This document shows, one piece after another, positions 15,906 to 22,927 of a stretch of 23,294 nt of DNA. The translations under genes and the position numbers were made by a program. Positions within the stretch are counted from its first letter, which is position 1, and every line of letters starts with the position of its first letter. The stretch lies in contig HF990779.1 in NCBI GenBank assembly GCA_000436255.1, positions 2,889 through 26,182 of the forward strand, written 5' to 3'. Source of the DNA: Clostridium sp. CAG:1193 (GTDB taxonomy: Bacteria > Bacillota_I > Bacilli_A > RF39 > UBA660). The notes below the pieces were generated by a model. It saw nothing but the letters and a program-made list of their open reading frames with translations. It did no database searches and had not been told where the DNA came from.

Positions 15906-15982
15906 GTCCCTGTAGCTCAGTAGGATAGAGCGACCCCCTCCTAAGGGGTAGGCCGTTGGTTCGATTCCAATCAGGGACGCCA
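15906..15982 (+). tRNA. tRNA-Arg, anticodon CCT
   Basis: Complete cloverleaf. The acceptor stem is GTCCCTG (15906-15912) / CAGGGAC (15972-15978), with discriminator G and an encoded CCA (15980-15982). The D arm has stem GCTC / GAGC. The anticodon stem is ACCCC / GGGGT, with loop CTCCTAA giving anticodon CCT (15940-15942), which reads AGG. The T arm is GTTGG-TTCGATT-CCAAT with one G-U pair. The G/C-rich block stands out sharply from the AT-rich surroundings. Confidence 0.96.
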
Positions 15983-15990
15983 TTATTTTA

Positions 15991-16019
15991 AAAATTATCA
16001 CTAGTTTGATAATTTTTTT
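15991..16019 (+). terminator. Terminator of tRNA-Arg
   Basis: Stem AAAATTATCA (15991-16000) / TGATAATTTT (16007-16016), 6-nt loop, T run to 16019. Confidence 0.78.
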
Positions 16020-16145
16020 ATTAGTTTAAGTATTATGATAATTATATATTACCCTATTAAGATAGACAAAGCGAGCATCAATTTATTGTATAAATAAAAG
16101 CATGTATATTTGTAAATGATACGAAACAAAAATTTTGATAAAAAT

Positions 16146-16172
16146 AATTCAATTAATATTGGGTTGTTTTTT
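16146..16172 (+). terminator. Orphan terminator-like hairpin
   Basis: 8-bp stem AATTCAAT (16146-16153) / ATTGGGTT (16158-16165, two G-U pairs), 4-nt loop, then G and six T. No gene lies between the tRNA terminator (ends 16019) and this site, so it may end a small RNA of the 16040-16172 stretch. Apart from this, and a weak TTGATA-19-TATTAT promoter candidate at 16006-16036, I see nothing else in 16020-16175. Confidence 0.45.
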
Positions 16173-16185
16173 CTTGTTGACGTAT

Positions 16186-16214
16186 TTGTAATTATTAAAG
16201 TGAGATGTTATAAT
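16186..16214 (+). promoter_or_regulatory. Promoter of the methyltransferase-cyclo-ligase gene
   Basis: TTGTAA (16186-16191), 17-nt spacer, extended -10 TGTTATAAT (16206-16214). The transcript would carry a leader of about 30 nt. Confidence 0.68.
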
Positions 16215-16249
16215 TAAGTTGTCGGATAGGTAAAAGGAATGTGTATAAA

Positions 16250-17458
16250 ATGAAGTATTATAATGCATATGAAAAAAGATATAGAAAAATGCATGAAATA
16301 GGAGAGCTATGGGAAGTTAGAGAAAAAACTAATGAAGTAATTGATGTAATTAATAAATATAATATTAGTCTTACTAGTAAAATATTAGAACTTGGCTGTG
16401 GTGAGGGAAGAGATGCAATATATTTGCTTGATAAAGGCTACAATGTTTTAGCAATAGATTCTTCAAAAAGTGCAATAAAAAAGTGTAATGAATTATCTAA
16501 TAATAAATATGAAGATTTTTTTAAAGAGTTTGATATAATAAAAGACACAATGATGGATAAATTTAATTTTATATATTCAGTCGCACTTATTCATATGTTT
16601 GTTATAGAAAGTGATAGAAAAAGATTTTACGACTTTATATATGGACATTTAAAAGATGATGGAATTGCATTAATAATTGCAATGGGAGATGGAATATGTG
16701 AATATCAAAGTGATATAAATGATGCATTTAATGATGTAGAAAGAATAAATATTAATATGGGTAAAAAGGTAATGGTTGCAAATACTTCGTGCAAAGTAAA
16801 AAATATGCGCAATATGACTATAGAAATTAATAATAGTAACTTAGATATAATTGAAAGTAAAATAGTTTATGATTTACCAAATTTTAAAGAATGTGAATAT
16901 TTTTTAGTAAAAAGGGCAAATAGTATAAAATTATTAAATAAAGAACATTTAAGAAAATATTATTTAAGTATTAGAAATAATATTCAAGATAAAAATATGA
17001 AAGATATAACTATTTATAATAAAGTGATTAATAATTTTATGGTTCAAAAATCTAACTTAATTTTAATATATGTATCAACTCGTGGCGAAATAGATACAAA
17101 TTTACTTATTAAATATTTTCTAGATAATAATAAAAAGGTTGCAATACCTAAAGTAAATGGTAATGATATGGATTTTTATTATATAAGTGATATATCGGAA
17201 ATGAGTATTGGTTATAAAGGGATATATGAACCTATAACAAATAAAAAAGTTACAAATTTTACTTCATGTGTATCTATAACGCCAGGTATTTGTTTTAGTA
17301 AAAATAATTATAGAATTGGCTATGGTAAAGGTTTTTATGATAAGTTTTATAAAAAACATAATGTATATAAAATAGGACTTTGTTATAAAGAGTGCTTAGT
17401 TGATAGTTTTAATATAGATAAGTTTGATATAAAAGTTGATGAAATAATAACTAATTAA
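16250..17458 (+). CDS. Fusion: SAM methyltransferase + 5-formyltetrahydrofolate cyclo-ligase
   Basis: One continuous frame of 402 residues with two domains. Residues 1-~223 are a class I SAM methyltransferase (LELGCGEGRDAIYLLDKGYN at about 47-66, AIDSS at 68-72, YSVALIHMF). It resembles the TehB/thiopurine type. Residues ~229-402 are 5-formyl-THF cyclo-ligase, which converts 5-formyl-THF to 5,10-methenyl-THF with ATP. It starts NKEHLRKYYLSIRNNIQD, then has AIPKVNGNDMDFYYI, TPGICFSKNNYRIGYGKGFYDK (usually GYGGGYYDR) and GLCYKECLV. A GTG at 16241 is in frame, but AAAGG (16233-16237) is too close to it and fits the ATG at 16250. No stop or RBS lies between the domains. The methyltransferase substrate is unknown. 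Confidence 0.83.
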   Translation: MKYYNAYEKRYRKMHEIGELWEVREKTNEVIDVINKYNISLTSKILELGCGEGRDAIYLLDKGYNVLAIDSSKSAIKKCNELSNNKYEDFFKEFDIIKDTMMDKFNFIYSVALIHMFVIESDRKRFYDFIYGHLKDDGIALIIAMGDGICEYQSDINDAFNDVERININMGKKVMVANTSCKVKNMRNMTIEINNSNLDIIESKIVYDLPNFKECEYFLVKRANSIKLLNKEHLRKYYLSIRNNIQDKNMKDITIYNKVINNFMVQKSNLILIYVSTRGEIDTNLLIKYFLDNNKKVAIPKVNGNDMDFYYISDISEMSIGYKGIYEPITNKKVTNFTSCVSITPGICFSKNNYRIGYGKGFYDKFYKKHNVYKIGLCYKECLVDSFNIDKFDIKVDEIITN

Positions 17459-17516
17459 TTTACTAATGCTTATGTAAATGATACAATAATAATATAATGA
17501 TACTAAAGGAGGATTT

Positions 17517-18725
17517 ATGAAAAGAAAACAACACATGTTTTTAATTGTAACTACTTACATTTTAATAATATTTTTATCAAGTTATTTTATTATAATGCCC
17601 AATATTAATAAGATAAAAGAAATTAATAATACAAAAGATTTAACTTATGAAGAAAAATCAAAACTAATTGATGAAGTAAATAAAAAATATATAGTGCTTG
17701 AACTTGAAGTAAGTGATAAATATTCCGCTTTATCTTCTGCTACAAAGGATAAATATAATCCGTCAATTGAAGAAGTTATTAAAAAGTATGATAATCTAGA
17801 AACTGAAATAACTAATAAGTATGATGGGCTAGAAAGCGATATAAATAAAACATTAAATGATAAAAAAGTAGCAAGTAATAATGAGTTTTTTGCTAGTGGA
17901 TTTAGTAAAAAATATTATGAACTAATGGATGAAGTAAGTAATTTAGAAAAAGAAAAATCAAGTCTTACAATAAAAGAATTTAATGAAAAGAACGATCTTA
18001 ATAAAAAGAAAGAAGAAGAGGTAAGTTCTTTAAAGAAAAGTATGCAAAATGAAATAAATTCTATAAATGAAAATAAAGTAACAGAGTTAAATAGACTTAA
18101 AAACAAGAAAAATGAAGAAGTTAAACAGATCAATTATAGAGATATAACTAAAAGAAATAATAGATCTAAATGTGTAAGATATATACTTCTTGGTGGGATT
18201 ATAATTTTATTTCCTCTTATATATATAATTGTTATTTATAATAGATTAACAAAATTATATAATAAAGTAAAAGAAAGTTGGAGTGAGGTTAACATTCACT
18301 TAAAAGAAAGATCTGATTTAATTCCAAATGTAGTAAAAACAGTTAAAGGGTATAAAAATTATGAAAAAGATGCATTGATTGGCATAATTAATGCAAGAAG
18401 AGAGGTATTAAAAGCAGAAAATAAAGATGAAACTATAAGGGCGAATGAGAAATTAGACAATGCTATTTCAAAATTACTTGTTACTATAGAATCTTATCCA
18501 GAATTAAAATCTAATGAGAACTTTATGTCATTACAGGATAATCTAGTAGATATTGAAAATAAGATTTCTGTATCAAGAAGTAAATATAATAAATCGGTAT
18601 TAAACTATAAAAATAAATTAGAAGTTTTTCCGTCAAACATAATTGCAAGTATTTTTAACTTTAAACAAGAACTATTTTTTGAGATTGAAAAAGAAGATAA
18701 AGAAAATCCTAAAACTAAGTTTTAG
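17517..18725 (+). CDS. LemA-family membrane protein with long N-terminal coiled-coil insert
   Basis: A 402-residue membrane protein; the LemA family is usually about 190. Order: short basic N-terminus, transmembrane helix 1 (about 7-27), highly charged helical region 35-215, and transmembrane helix 2 (about 219-241). The LemA domain follows (237-402: IYNRLTKLYNKVKESWSEVNIHLKERSDLIPNVV, ALIGIINAR). Positive charges before TM1 and after TM2 suggest that the charged region is outside and the LemA domain inside. Within it, Lys-Tyr pairs recur exactly every 11 residues (57, 68, 79, 90, 101), a hendecad coiled coil. RBS AAAGGAGG precedes the ATG, with TATAAT at 17493-17498 but no clear -35. LemA function is not established; family members sit in the membrane, often near HtpX-type or TPM-domain proteins, none of which is here. 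Confidence 0.85.
   Translation: MKRKQHMFLIVTTYILIIFLSSYFIIMPNINKIKEINNTKDLTYEEKSKLIDEVNKKYIVLELEVSDKYSALSSATKDKYNPSIEEVIKKYDNLETEITNKYDGLESDINKTLNDKKVASNNEFFASGFSKKYYELMDEVSNLEKEKSSLTIKEFNEKNDLNKKKEEEVSSLKKSMQNEINSINENKVTELNRLKNKKNEEVKQINYRDITKRNNRSKCVRYILLGGIIILFPLIYIIVIYNRLTKLYNKVKESWSEVNIHLKERSDLIPNVVKTVKGYKNYEKDALIGIINARREVLKAENKDETIRANEKLDNAISKLLVTIESYPELKSNENFMSLQDNLVDIENKISVSRSKYNKSVLNYKNKLEVFPSNIIASIFNFKQELFFEIEKEDKENPKTKF
17685..17849 (+). repeat. Five in-frame 11-residue (33-nt) protein repeats
   Basis: Residues 57-111 of the LemA-like protein form five units with pattern KYxxLExEIxx. Tyr lies at 58, 69, 80, 91 and 102. Periodicity is exact at the protein level, while the DNA units have diverged, so this is an old structural repeat and not a recent tandem duplication. 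Confidence 0.75.
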
Positions 18726-18781
18726 AAACTTAAAATATAATATATTAGCTTGACAGATATTTACCATTAAATAATTAAATT

Positions 18782-18804
18782 AGAGGACACATCCTCTTTT
18801 TTTT
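18782..18804 (+). terminator. Terminator downstream of the LemA-like gene
   Basis: Perfect 6-bp stem AGAGGA (18782-18787) / TCCTCT (18792-18797), 4-nt loop, eight T. TTGACA at 18750-18755 lies before it, without a clear -10. If that is a real promoter for the nuclease gene, this hairpin would be a leader attenuator instead. Confidence 0.7.
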
Positions 18805-18828
18805 GATATCATTATAGTAGGTGGTAGT

Positions 18829-19560
18829 ATGAAAAATAAATTAACAAAAGTAATAATTACATTACTATTATTTATGTGTTATATGTTATATAACGAGTAT
18901 AAAAACGATATATATGCATTCATTTATAAAGATAATACAAACTATATAGAAAAGGAGAATGTAGGATCATATAACAGTGATAAAATACCAGAATATAATG
19001 GGAAAAACTATATAATACTGAATAATAATGAACCAAATTTTAATGATGAAGACTTTTTAACTGATACATTTGAAAAATATAGTCCTTTAGATAAATTAGG
19101 TAGATGTGGTGTTGCATTTGCAAATATAAGTATAGATTTAATGCCCACTATAGAAAGAGGATCAATTGGTATGATTAAACCATCTGGATGGCATACAGTA
19201 AAATATGATATAGTAAGTGGTAAATACTTATATAATAGATGTCATTTAATTGGATATCAATTAACTGGTGAAAATGCTAATGAAAAAAACTTAATTACAT
19301 GTACAAGAAGTATGAATATGGGTGTTATGTTAGATTATGAAAATAAGGTTGCAAACTATATAAAAGAAACTAAAAATAATGTTTTATATAGAGTAACTCC
19401 TTTATTTAATGAAGATGATTTACTTGCAAAAGGAGTGCAAATAGAAGCTTGTTCAGTTATAGATAAATGTAAAAGTATAAAATTTAATATATTTATATAT
19501 AATGTAGAAGAAGGTATAACAATAGATTATAAAACTGGAAATAGTCATTTAAGTAATTAA
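18829..19560 (+). CDS. Membrane-anchored DNA/RNA non-specific endonuclease
   Basis: A 243-residue protein with an uncleaved-looking signal anchor (about residues 6-21, after KNKLTK) and an outside nuclease domain of the beta-beta-alpha-metal type (Endonuclease_NS/EndA-like). The core reads YNRCHLIGYQLTGENANEKN (135-154), then LITCTRSMN (155-163). H139 is the expected general base, and N163 and E171 the likely metal and support residues, by spacing with pneumococcal EndA. The family's DRGH is NRCH here. W121 in KPSGWHTVKY fits the family's upstream W motif. Likely roles are nutrient nucleotide scavenging or DNA uptake processing. There is no lipobox. GTAGGTGG precedes the ATG. Confidence 0.82.
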   Translation: MKNKLTKVIITLLLFMCYMLYNEYKNDIYAFIYKDNTNYIEKENVGSYNSDKIPEYNGKNYIILNNNEPNFNDEDFLTDTFEKYSPLDKLGRCGVAFANISIDLMPTIERGSIGMIKPSGWHTVKYDIVSGKYLYNRCHLIGYQLTGENANEKNLITCTRSMNMGVMLDYENKVANYIKETKNNVLYRVTPLFNEDDLLAKGVQIEACSVIDKCKSIKFNIFIYNVEEGITIDYKTGNSHLSN

Positions 19561-19579
19561 ATTGCAGTAAAAAATATAG

Positions 19580-19608
19580 TTGTAATATTATTTACTATGT
19601 GTTATCAT
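19580..19608 (+). promoter_or_regulatory. Promoter of the metal-resistance operon
   Basis: TTGTAA (19580-19585), 17-nt spacer, extended -10 TGTTATCAT (19600-19608). The predicted start near 19615 falls inside the operator that follows. Confidence 0.7.
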
Positions 19609-19610
19609 GA

Positions 19611-19634
19611 ATATATGAACAAATAATCATATAT
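19611..19634 (+). promoter_or_regulatory. ArsR/SmtB-type operator
   Basis: Inverted repeat ATATATGA (19611-19618) and TCATATAT (19627-19634) around an 8-nt centre. This is the imperfect 12-2-12 palindrome with TGAACA half-site bound by CzrA/SmtB/CadC repressors. It covers the predicted transcription start and ends just before the RBS, so a bound repressor would block its own operon. Confidence 0.8.
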
Positions 19635-19645
19635 AAGGAGGAAAT

Positions 19646-19942
19646 ATGAAATTACATAGTAAAGAATTATTATATGGATTAAGCGAGTTTTATAAAATAT
19701 TTGCAGACGAAACTAGACTTAGAATATTAGATGTGCTTTTAAATAAACCACTTTGTGTAAATGAAATAAGTGAAATTTTAGATATGACACAATCTGCAAT
19801 TTCACATCAACTTAAAAATTTAAGAGCATCTAACTTAGTAAAAACAGAAAAAATAGGTAAAAATGTATATTATAGTATTAGTGATGATCATATTAAAATT
19901 ATACTAAGTTACGGTTTAGAACACATAAAGGAGGTTATATAG
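19646..19942 (+). CDS. ArsR/SmtB-family zinc-responsive repressor
   Basis: A 98-residue winged-helix dimeric repressor that leaves its operator when metal binds. The recognition helix region reads MTQSAISHQLKNLRASNLV (47-65). The alpha-5 zinc site of SmtB/CzrA is intact: D80, H82, H93 and E96 have exactly the SmtB spacing (D104, H106, H117, E120). The alpha-3N cysteines of CadC-type sensors are lacking; only C37 is present. Zinc (possibly cobalt) is therefore the likely signal, more than cadmium or lead. RBS AAGGAGG. The stop TAG shares its last base with the GTG start of the ATPase gene, so the two are translationally coupled. Confidence 0.9.
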   Translation: MKLHSKELLYGLSEFYKIFADETRLRILDVLLNKPLCVNEISEILDMTQSAISHQLKNLRASNLVKTEKIGKNVYYSISDDHIKIILSYGLEHIKEVI

Positions 19943-21753
19943 TGAAAAAATATTTAAATAAAGATTTAATTAGAATAATTATATCTAGTATTTTATTTAT
20001 ATTAAGTTTTATCTTTAAAAATACTTCTATATACTTATTAATAATAAGTTACATAATAGTAAGTATAGAAATATATATAAATGCTTTTAAAAATTTAAGA
20101 AATAAAGAAATATTTAATGAAAATTTTCTTATGATAATTGCAACAATAGGTGCATTTATAATAGGGAGTAATAAAGAAGCGGTTATAGTAATGCTTTTAT
20201 TTGAAATTGGTGAGTATTTTTCTTTTTTAGCAGTAGAAAACAGTAAAAAGCAAATAGTTGAATTAATGGATTTAAGAAGTGACAAGATAAATTTATTAAT
20301 TAATGATGAAGTAAAAACTAAAGATATTAAATTTGCTAAAGAAGGGGATACATTTGTTGTATTGCCTGGTGAAATAGTTCCACTTGATGGAATAGTTATT
20401 GATGGAGAAAGTCATATAGATACATCATCTTTAACAGGAGAATCAAAATTAAGAAAAGCGGGTATTAATGATAATGTATTAAGTGGTTCAATAAATAAAG
20501 ATTCCGTTTTAAAACTAACAGCAACATCAACATATAAAACATCTACTTCACAAAGGATAATTGATTTAATAGAGAATGCTAATGATAAAAAGGCAAGTAC
20601 AGAAACATTTATACATAGATTTTGTAAAGTTTATACTCCAGTAATAGTAGCACTTGCAATAATAATAGCAATCGTTCCATTATTTTTTAATGTATCATTA
20701 AAAGATTCAATATATAAGTCTTTAGTATTTTTAGTAACCTCATGTCCATGTGCACTTGTTATATCTGTGCCTCTTAGTTATTTTTGTGGTATAGGTAAAT
20801 CAAGTAAAGAAGGCATATTAATAAAAGGAGGTAAAGAATTAGAAAAAATTAATGACGTAGATTATATATTATTTGATAAAACTGGTACCCTTACAAAAGG
20901 AGAATTTGATGTAACTAGTATAAATATTGATAATAATAAAGATGAAATACTTAATATAATTTCATCAGTAGAATCATGTTCAATTCATCCGGTTGCAAAA
21001 ATAATTACTAATTATTATAAAGGACACAATAAAAAAGTTAATAAGTTTATTGAACATGCTGGTATGGGTGTAAGTGCAGTAGTTGATAAAAAGAAAGTAT
21101 TAATTGGTAATGATGCTTTGATGAAAGAAAATAAAATAAAATATTTAAAGAGAGATGATGCCTTTTCTGTTATTTATATTGCAATTGATAATAAATACGT
21201 AGGAAATATTATTATTTCTGATAAAATAAAGGAAAGTAGCTACGCATTAAAAGATATTAATAAGAATACCGCAATTATTTCAGGTGATGATATAAAAGTA
21301 GTAGAAAGTGTATCAAAAGAATTAAATATTAAAGAATATTATGGTAATTTATTACCACTTGATAAAGTAGAAAAAGTTAGTGAGTTTAAAAAAAGAGGCA
21401 GTGTAATGTTTATAGGTGATGGTATTAATGATGCTCCTGTACTTAATATATCAGATGTAGGAGTATCTATGGGATATAAAGGGGCTGATGCTGCTATAGA
21501 AGCTAGTGATGTAGTTATTATGGATGATGATTTAAATAAACTTGATGTAATGTTTAAAATAGCAGAATCTACAAAGGAAAAAGTAATTACTAATATATCA
21601 TTCGCACTTATAGTTAAGTTTTTAGTATTAATTCTTGCATTATTTAATATAAGTACTATTTTACTAGCTGTATTTGCAGATGTAGGTGTAACATTTATAA
21701 CAATTTTAAATTCACTTTCAATTATGTATAAAAGATATAACACACAAAAATAA
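19942..21753 (+). CDS. P1B-2-type Zn2+/Cd2+ exporting ATPase (ZntA/CadA-like)
   Basis: A 603-residue P-type ATPase that exports divalent soft metals at the cost of ATP. Motifs: actuator TGES (in SSLTGESKLRKAG, without the usual PV after TGES), CPC at 268-270 in the transport helix, and phosphorylated D312 in DKTGTLTKGEF. Also present are the HP pair in CSIHPVAK and hinge GDGINDAPVL. The last helix pair has a Lys (VKFLVLIL) and ADVG, the K/D combination of the P1B-2 group. There is no N-terminal HMA domain or CxxC; the protein goes straight into the first helices. It starts with GTG, with AAAGGAGGT upstream inside the repressor gene. Paired with the SmtB-type repressor, it forms a classic zinc efflux operon. 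Confidence 0.92.
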   Translation: MKKYLNKDLIRIIISSILFILSFIFKNTSIYLLIISYIIVSIEIYINAFKNLRNKEIFNENFLMIIATIGAFIIGSNKEAVIVMLLFEIGEYFSFLAVENSKKQIVELMDLRSDKINLLINDEVKTKDIKFAKEGDTFVVLPGEIVPLDGIVIDGESHIDTSSLTGESKLRKAGINDNVLSGSINKDSVLKLTATSTYKTSTSQRIIDLIENANDKKASTETFIHRFCKVYTPVIVALAIIIAIVPLFFNVSLKDSIYKSLVFLVTSCPCALVISVPLSYFCGIGKSSKEGILIKGGKELEKINDVDYILFDKTGTLTKGEFDVTSINIDNNKDEILNIISSVESCSIHPVAKIITNYYKGHNKKVNKFIEHAGMGVSAVVDKKKVLIGNDALMKENKIKYLKRDDAFSVIYIAIDNKYVGNIIISDKIKESSYALKDINKNTAIISGDDIKVVESVSKELNIKEYYGNLLPLDKVEKVSEFKKRGSVMFIGDGINDAPVLNISDVGVSMGYKGADAAIEASDVVIMDDDLNKLDVMFKIAESTKEKVITNISFALIVKFLVLILALFNISTILLAVFADVGVTFITILNSLSIMYKRYNTQK

Positions 21754-21766
21754 CGTGTGTTTTTCT
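21739..21766 (+). terminator. Terminator of the metal-efflux operon
   Basis: 7-bp stem AACACAC (21739-21745) / GTGTGTT (21755-21761), then T-rich. The ATPase stop TAA (21751-21753) is in the loop. Confidence 0.75.
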
Positions 21767-21794
21767 TTACTAAAATAAATAATTAGTTTATAAT
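21766..21794 (+). promoter_or_regulatory. Promoter of the EF-hand-like membrane protein gene
   Basis: TTTACT (21766-21771, 4/6), 17-nt spacer, TATAAT (21789-21794), immediately after the previous terminator. The predicted start near 21801 makes the in-frame TTG at 21799 an unlikely start codon. Confidence 0.65.
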
Positions 21795-21813
21795 AAACTT
21801 GGGAAGTGAGAAA

Positions 21814-22827
21814 ATGAAATTCACAAATGTTAATGTATTAAAAGAAGAAAAAAGAATGAAAAAAAATCTTATAATTGGAGTAGTATTAGGCATTCTTGCA
21901 ATAGTATTTTTTGTTATAGGTGGTAAAGTAGAGGAAAATAATATTAAAAATGCTAAAGATTTACATAGCATAATAATTAGTAAAGATGAGAATAAAGACG
22001 GTGTATTATCATATATAGATGCAAAAAGGGTGCCTCTTAAATTTGCTGGATATGATGATACTACTGATGCATATTATTTAATAAGTGATGGGAAATATCT
22101 TTATATTATATATATGAGTGAAGAAGAGTATAAAAAGGTTTATAATGAAGATAATATGGATGATGTAATAAGAATAACGGGTGTAACTGAACTTACTACA
22201 AAAGATGTAAAAAGTTTAGCAATTGATGCTTATAATGATTTATATACGGATAAGGAAGATCAAATTTCTATTGCTGACTTTGATGATTATTTTGGAACTG
22301 TTTATTTAAATATGACAAAAAATGCTACTGATACAGCAGGTTTTGAATATTTACTAGGTGCAATATTATTAGTTAGCGGAACAGTTGTATTTATAGTTGG
22401 AATATTAAGAATAGTTACATATAAAAATAAATTAAAAAAATTAGATGAATATGATATTTCTAAAGTAGATAAAGAGATGAATAACCCTGAATCATTTTAC
22501 TATGAATCATCTAGATTATATTTAACCCCAAATTATATAGTTAATTTTGGATTTAATTTAGATATAATAAAATATGATGAACTAATATGGATGTATCCTA
22601 CTGAAAGAAGAGTAAATGGCATAAAGGCAAGTAAATCAATAGTTTTACAAGATAAGTATGGAAAGTACCATACGATTGCATCTATTGATATTATAACTAA
22701 AGCTAAAAAAGAAGAATATGAAGAAATATGGAATACTATTTCAAATAAGAATGACAAATTACTACTAGGTTATAATAAAGAAAATATTAATAAAAGTAAG
22801 GAAATCACTAAAAATATAATTAAATAA
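21814..22827 (+). CDS. Two-TM membrane protein with EF-hand-like outer loop, function unknown
   Basis: A 337-residue protein that I cannot assign to a named family. Start: ATG 21814, with GGGAAGTGAG just upstream; the upstream in-frame TTG (21799) lies at or before the predicted transcription start. Layout: short cytoplasmic N-terminus, TM1 (about 18-37), outer domain (38-178), TM2 (about 179-201), and a cytoplasmic C-terminal domain (202-337). The last contains LYLTPNYIVNFG and IIKYDELIWMYPTERR, a beta-rich pattern reminiscent of PH-like membrane domains. The outer domain has a 12-residue calcium-loop pattern, DENKDGVLSYID (58-69), and a second, degenerate acidic stretch (TDKEDQISIADFDD, 145-158). 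Calcium binding is inference. It stands alone, with its own promoter. Confidence 0.72.
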   Translation: MKFTNVNVLKEEKRMKKNLIIGVVLGILAIVFFVIGGKVEENNIKNAKDLHSIIISKDENKDGVLSYIDAKRVPLKFAGYDDTTDAYYLISDGKYLYIIYMSEEEYKKVYNEDNMDDVIRITGVTELTTKDVKSLAIDAYNDLYTDKEDQISIADFDDYFGTVYLNMTKNATDTAGFEYLLGAILLVSGTVVFIVGILRIVTYKNKLKKLDEYDISKVDKEMNNPESFYYESSRLYLTPNYIVNFGFNLDIIKYDELIWMYPTERRVNGIKASKSIVLQDKYGKYHTIASIDIITKAKKEEYEEIWNTISNKNDKLLLGYNKENINKSKEITKNIIK

Positions 22828-22852
22828 AACTTAATACTTAATATAATTAAAT

Positions 22853-22873
22853 AGGAACTATATAGTTTCTTTT
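22853..22873 (+). terminator. Weak terminator
   Basis: 7-bp stem AGGAACT (22853-22859) / AGTTTCT (22864-22870, one G-U pair), loop ATAT, then four T. Confidence 0.5.
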
Positions 22874-22889
22874 AATTTGCATAAATACG

Positions 22890-22898
22890 TGATATAAT
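22890..22898 (+). promoter_or_regulatory. Extended -10 promoter of plsC
   Basis: TGATATAAT (TGn plus perfect TATAAT at 22893-22898), 29 nt before the start codon. The T-rich -35 region has no clear hexamer. Confidence 0.55.
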
Positions 22899-22927
22899 GA
22901 TTGAGTACATAATTTAAGTGAGGTAAT

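Noticed and set aside
16035..16097. Small ORF of 20 codons in the gap after tRNA-Arg
   Set aside because: No RBS, overlaps the candidate -10, and has no recognisable features.
16220..16226. TGTCGGA as a second Spo0A box
   Set aside because: It has one mismatch and lies downstream of the -10 in the leader of the fusion gene; too weak to support.
17685..17849. Tandem DNA repeat or CRISPR-like array
   Set aside because: The 33-nt periodicity is visible only in the protein; the nucleotide units have diverged and there are no identical repeats or spacers.
21339..21743. Minus-strand 134-residue hydrophobic frame inside the zinc ATPase gene
   Set aside because: It is opposite the conserved GDGINDAPVL and last-helix region of the ATPase; no start signals.
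21799..21813. TTG start for the EF-hand-like protein
   Set aside because: It sits at or before the predicted transcription start and lacks an upstream RBS; the ATG at 21814 has one.
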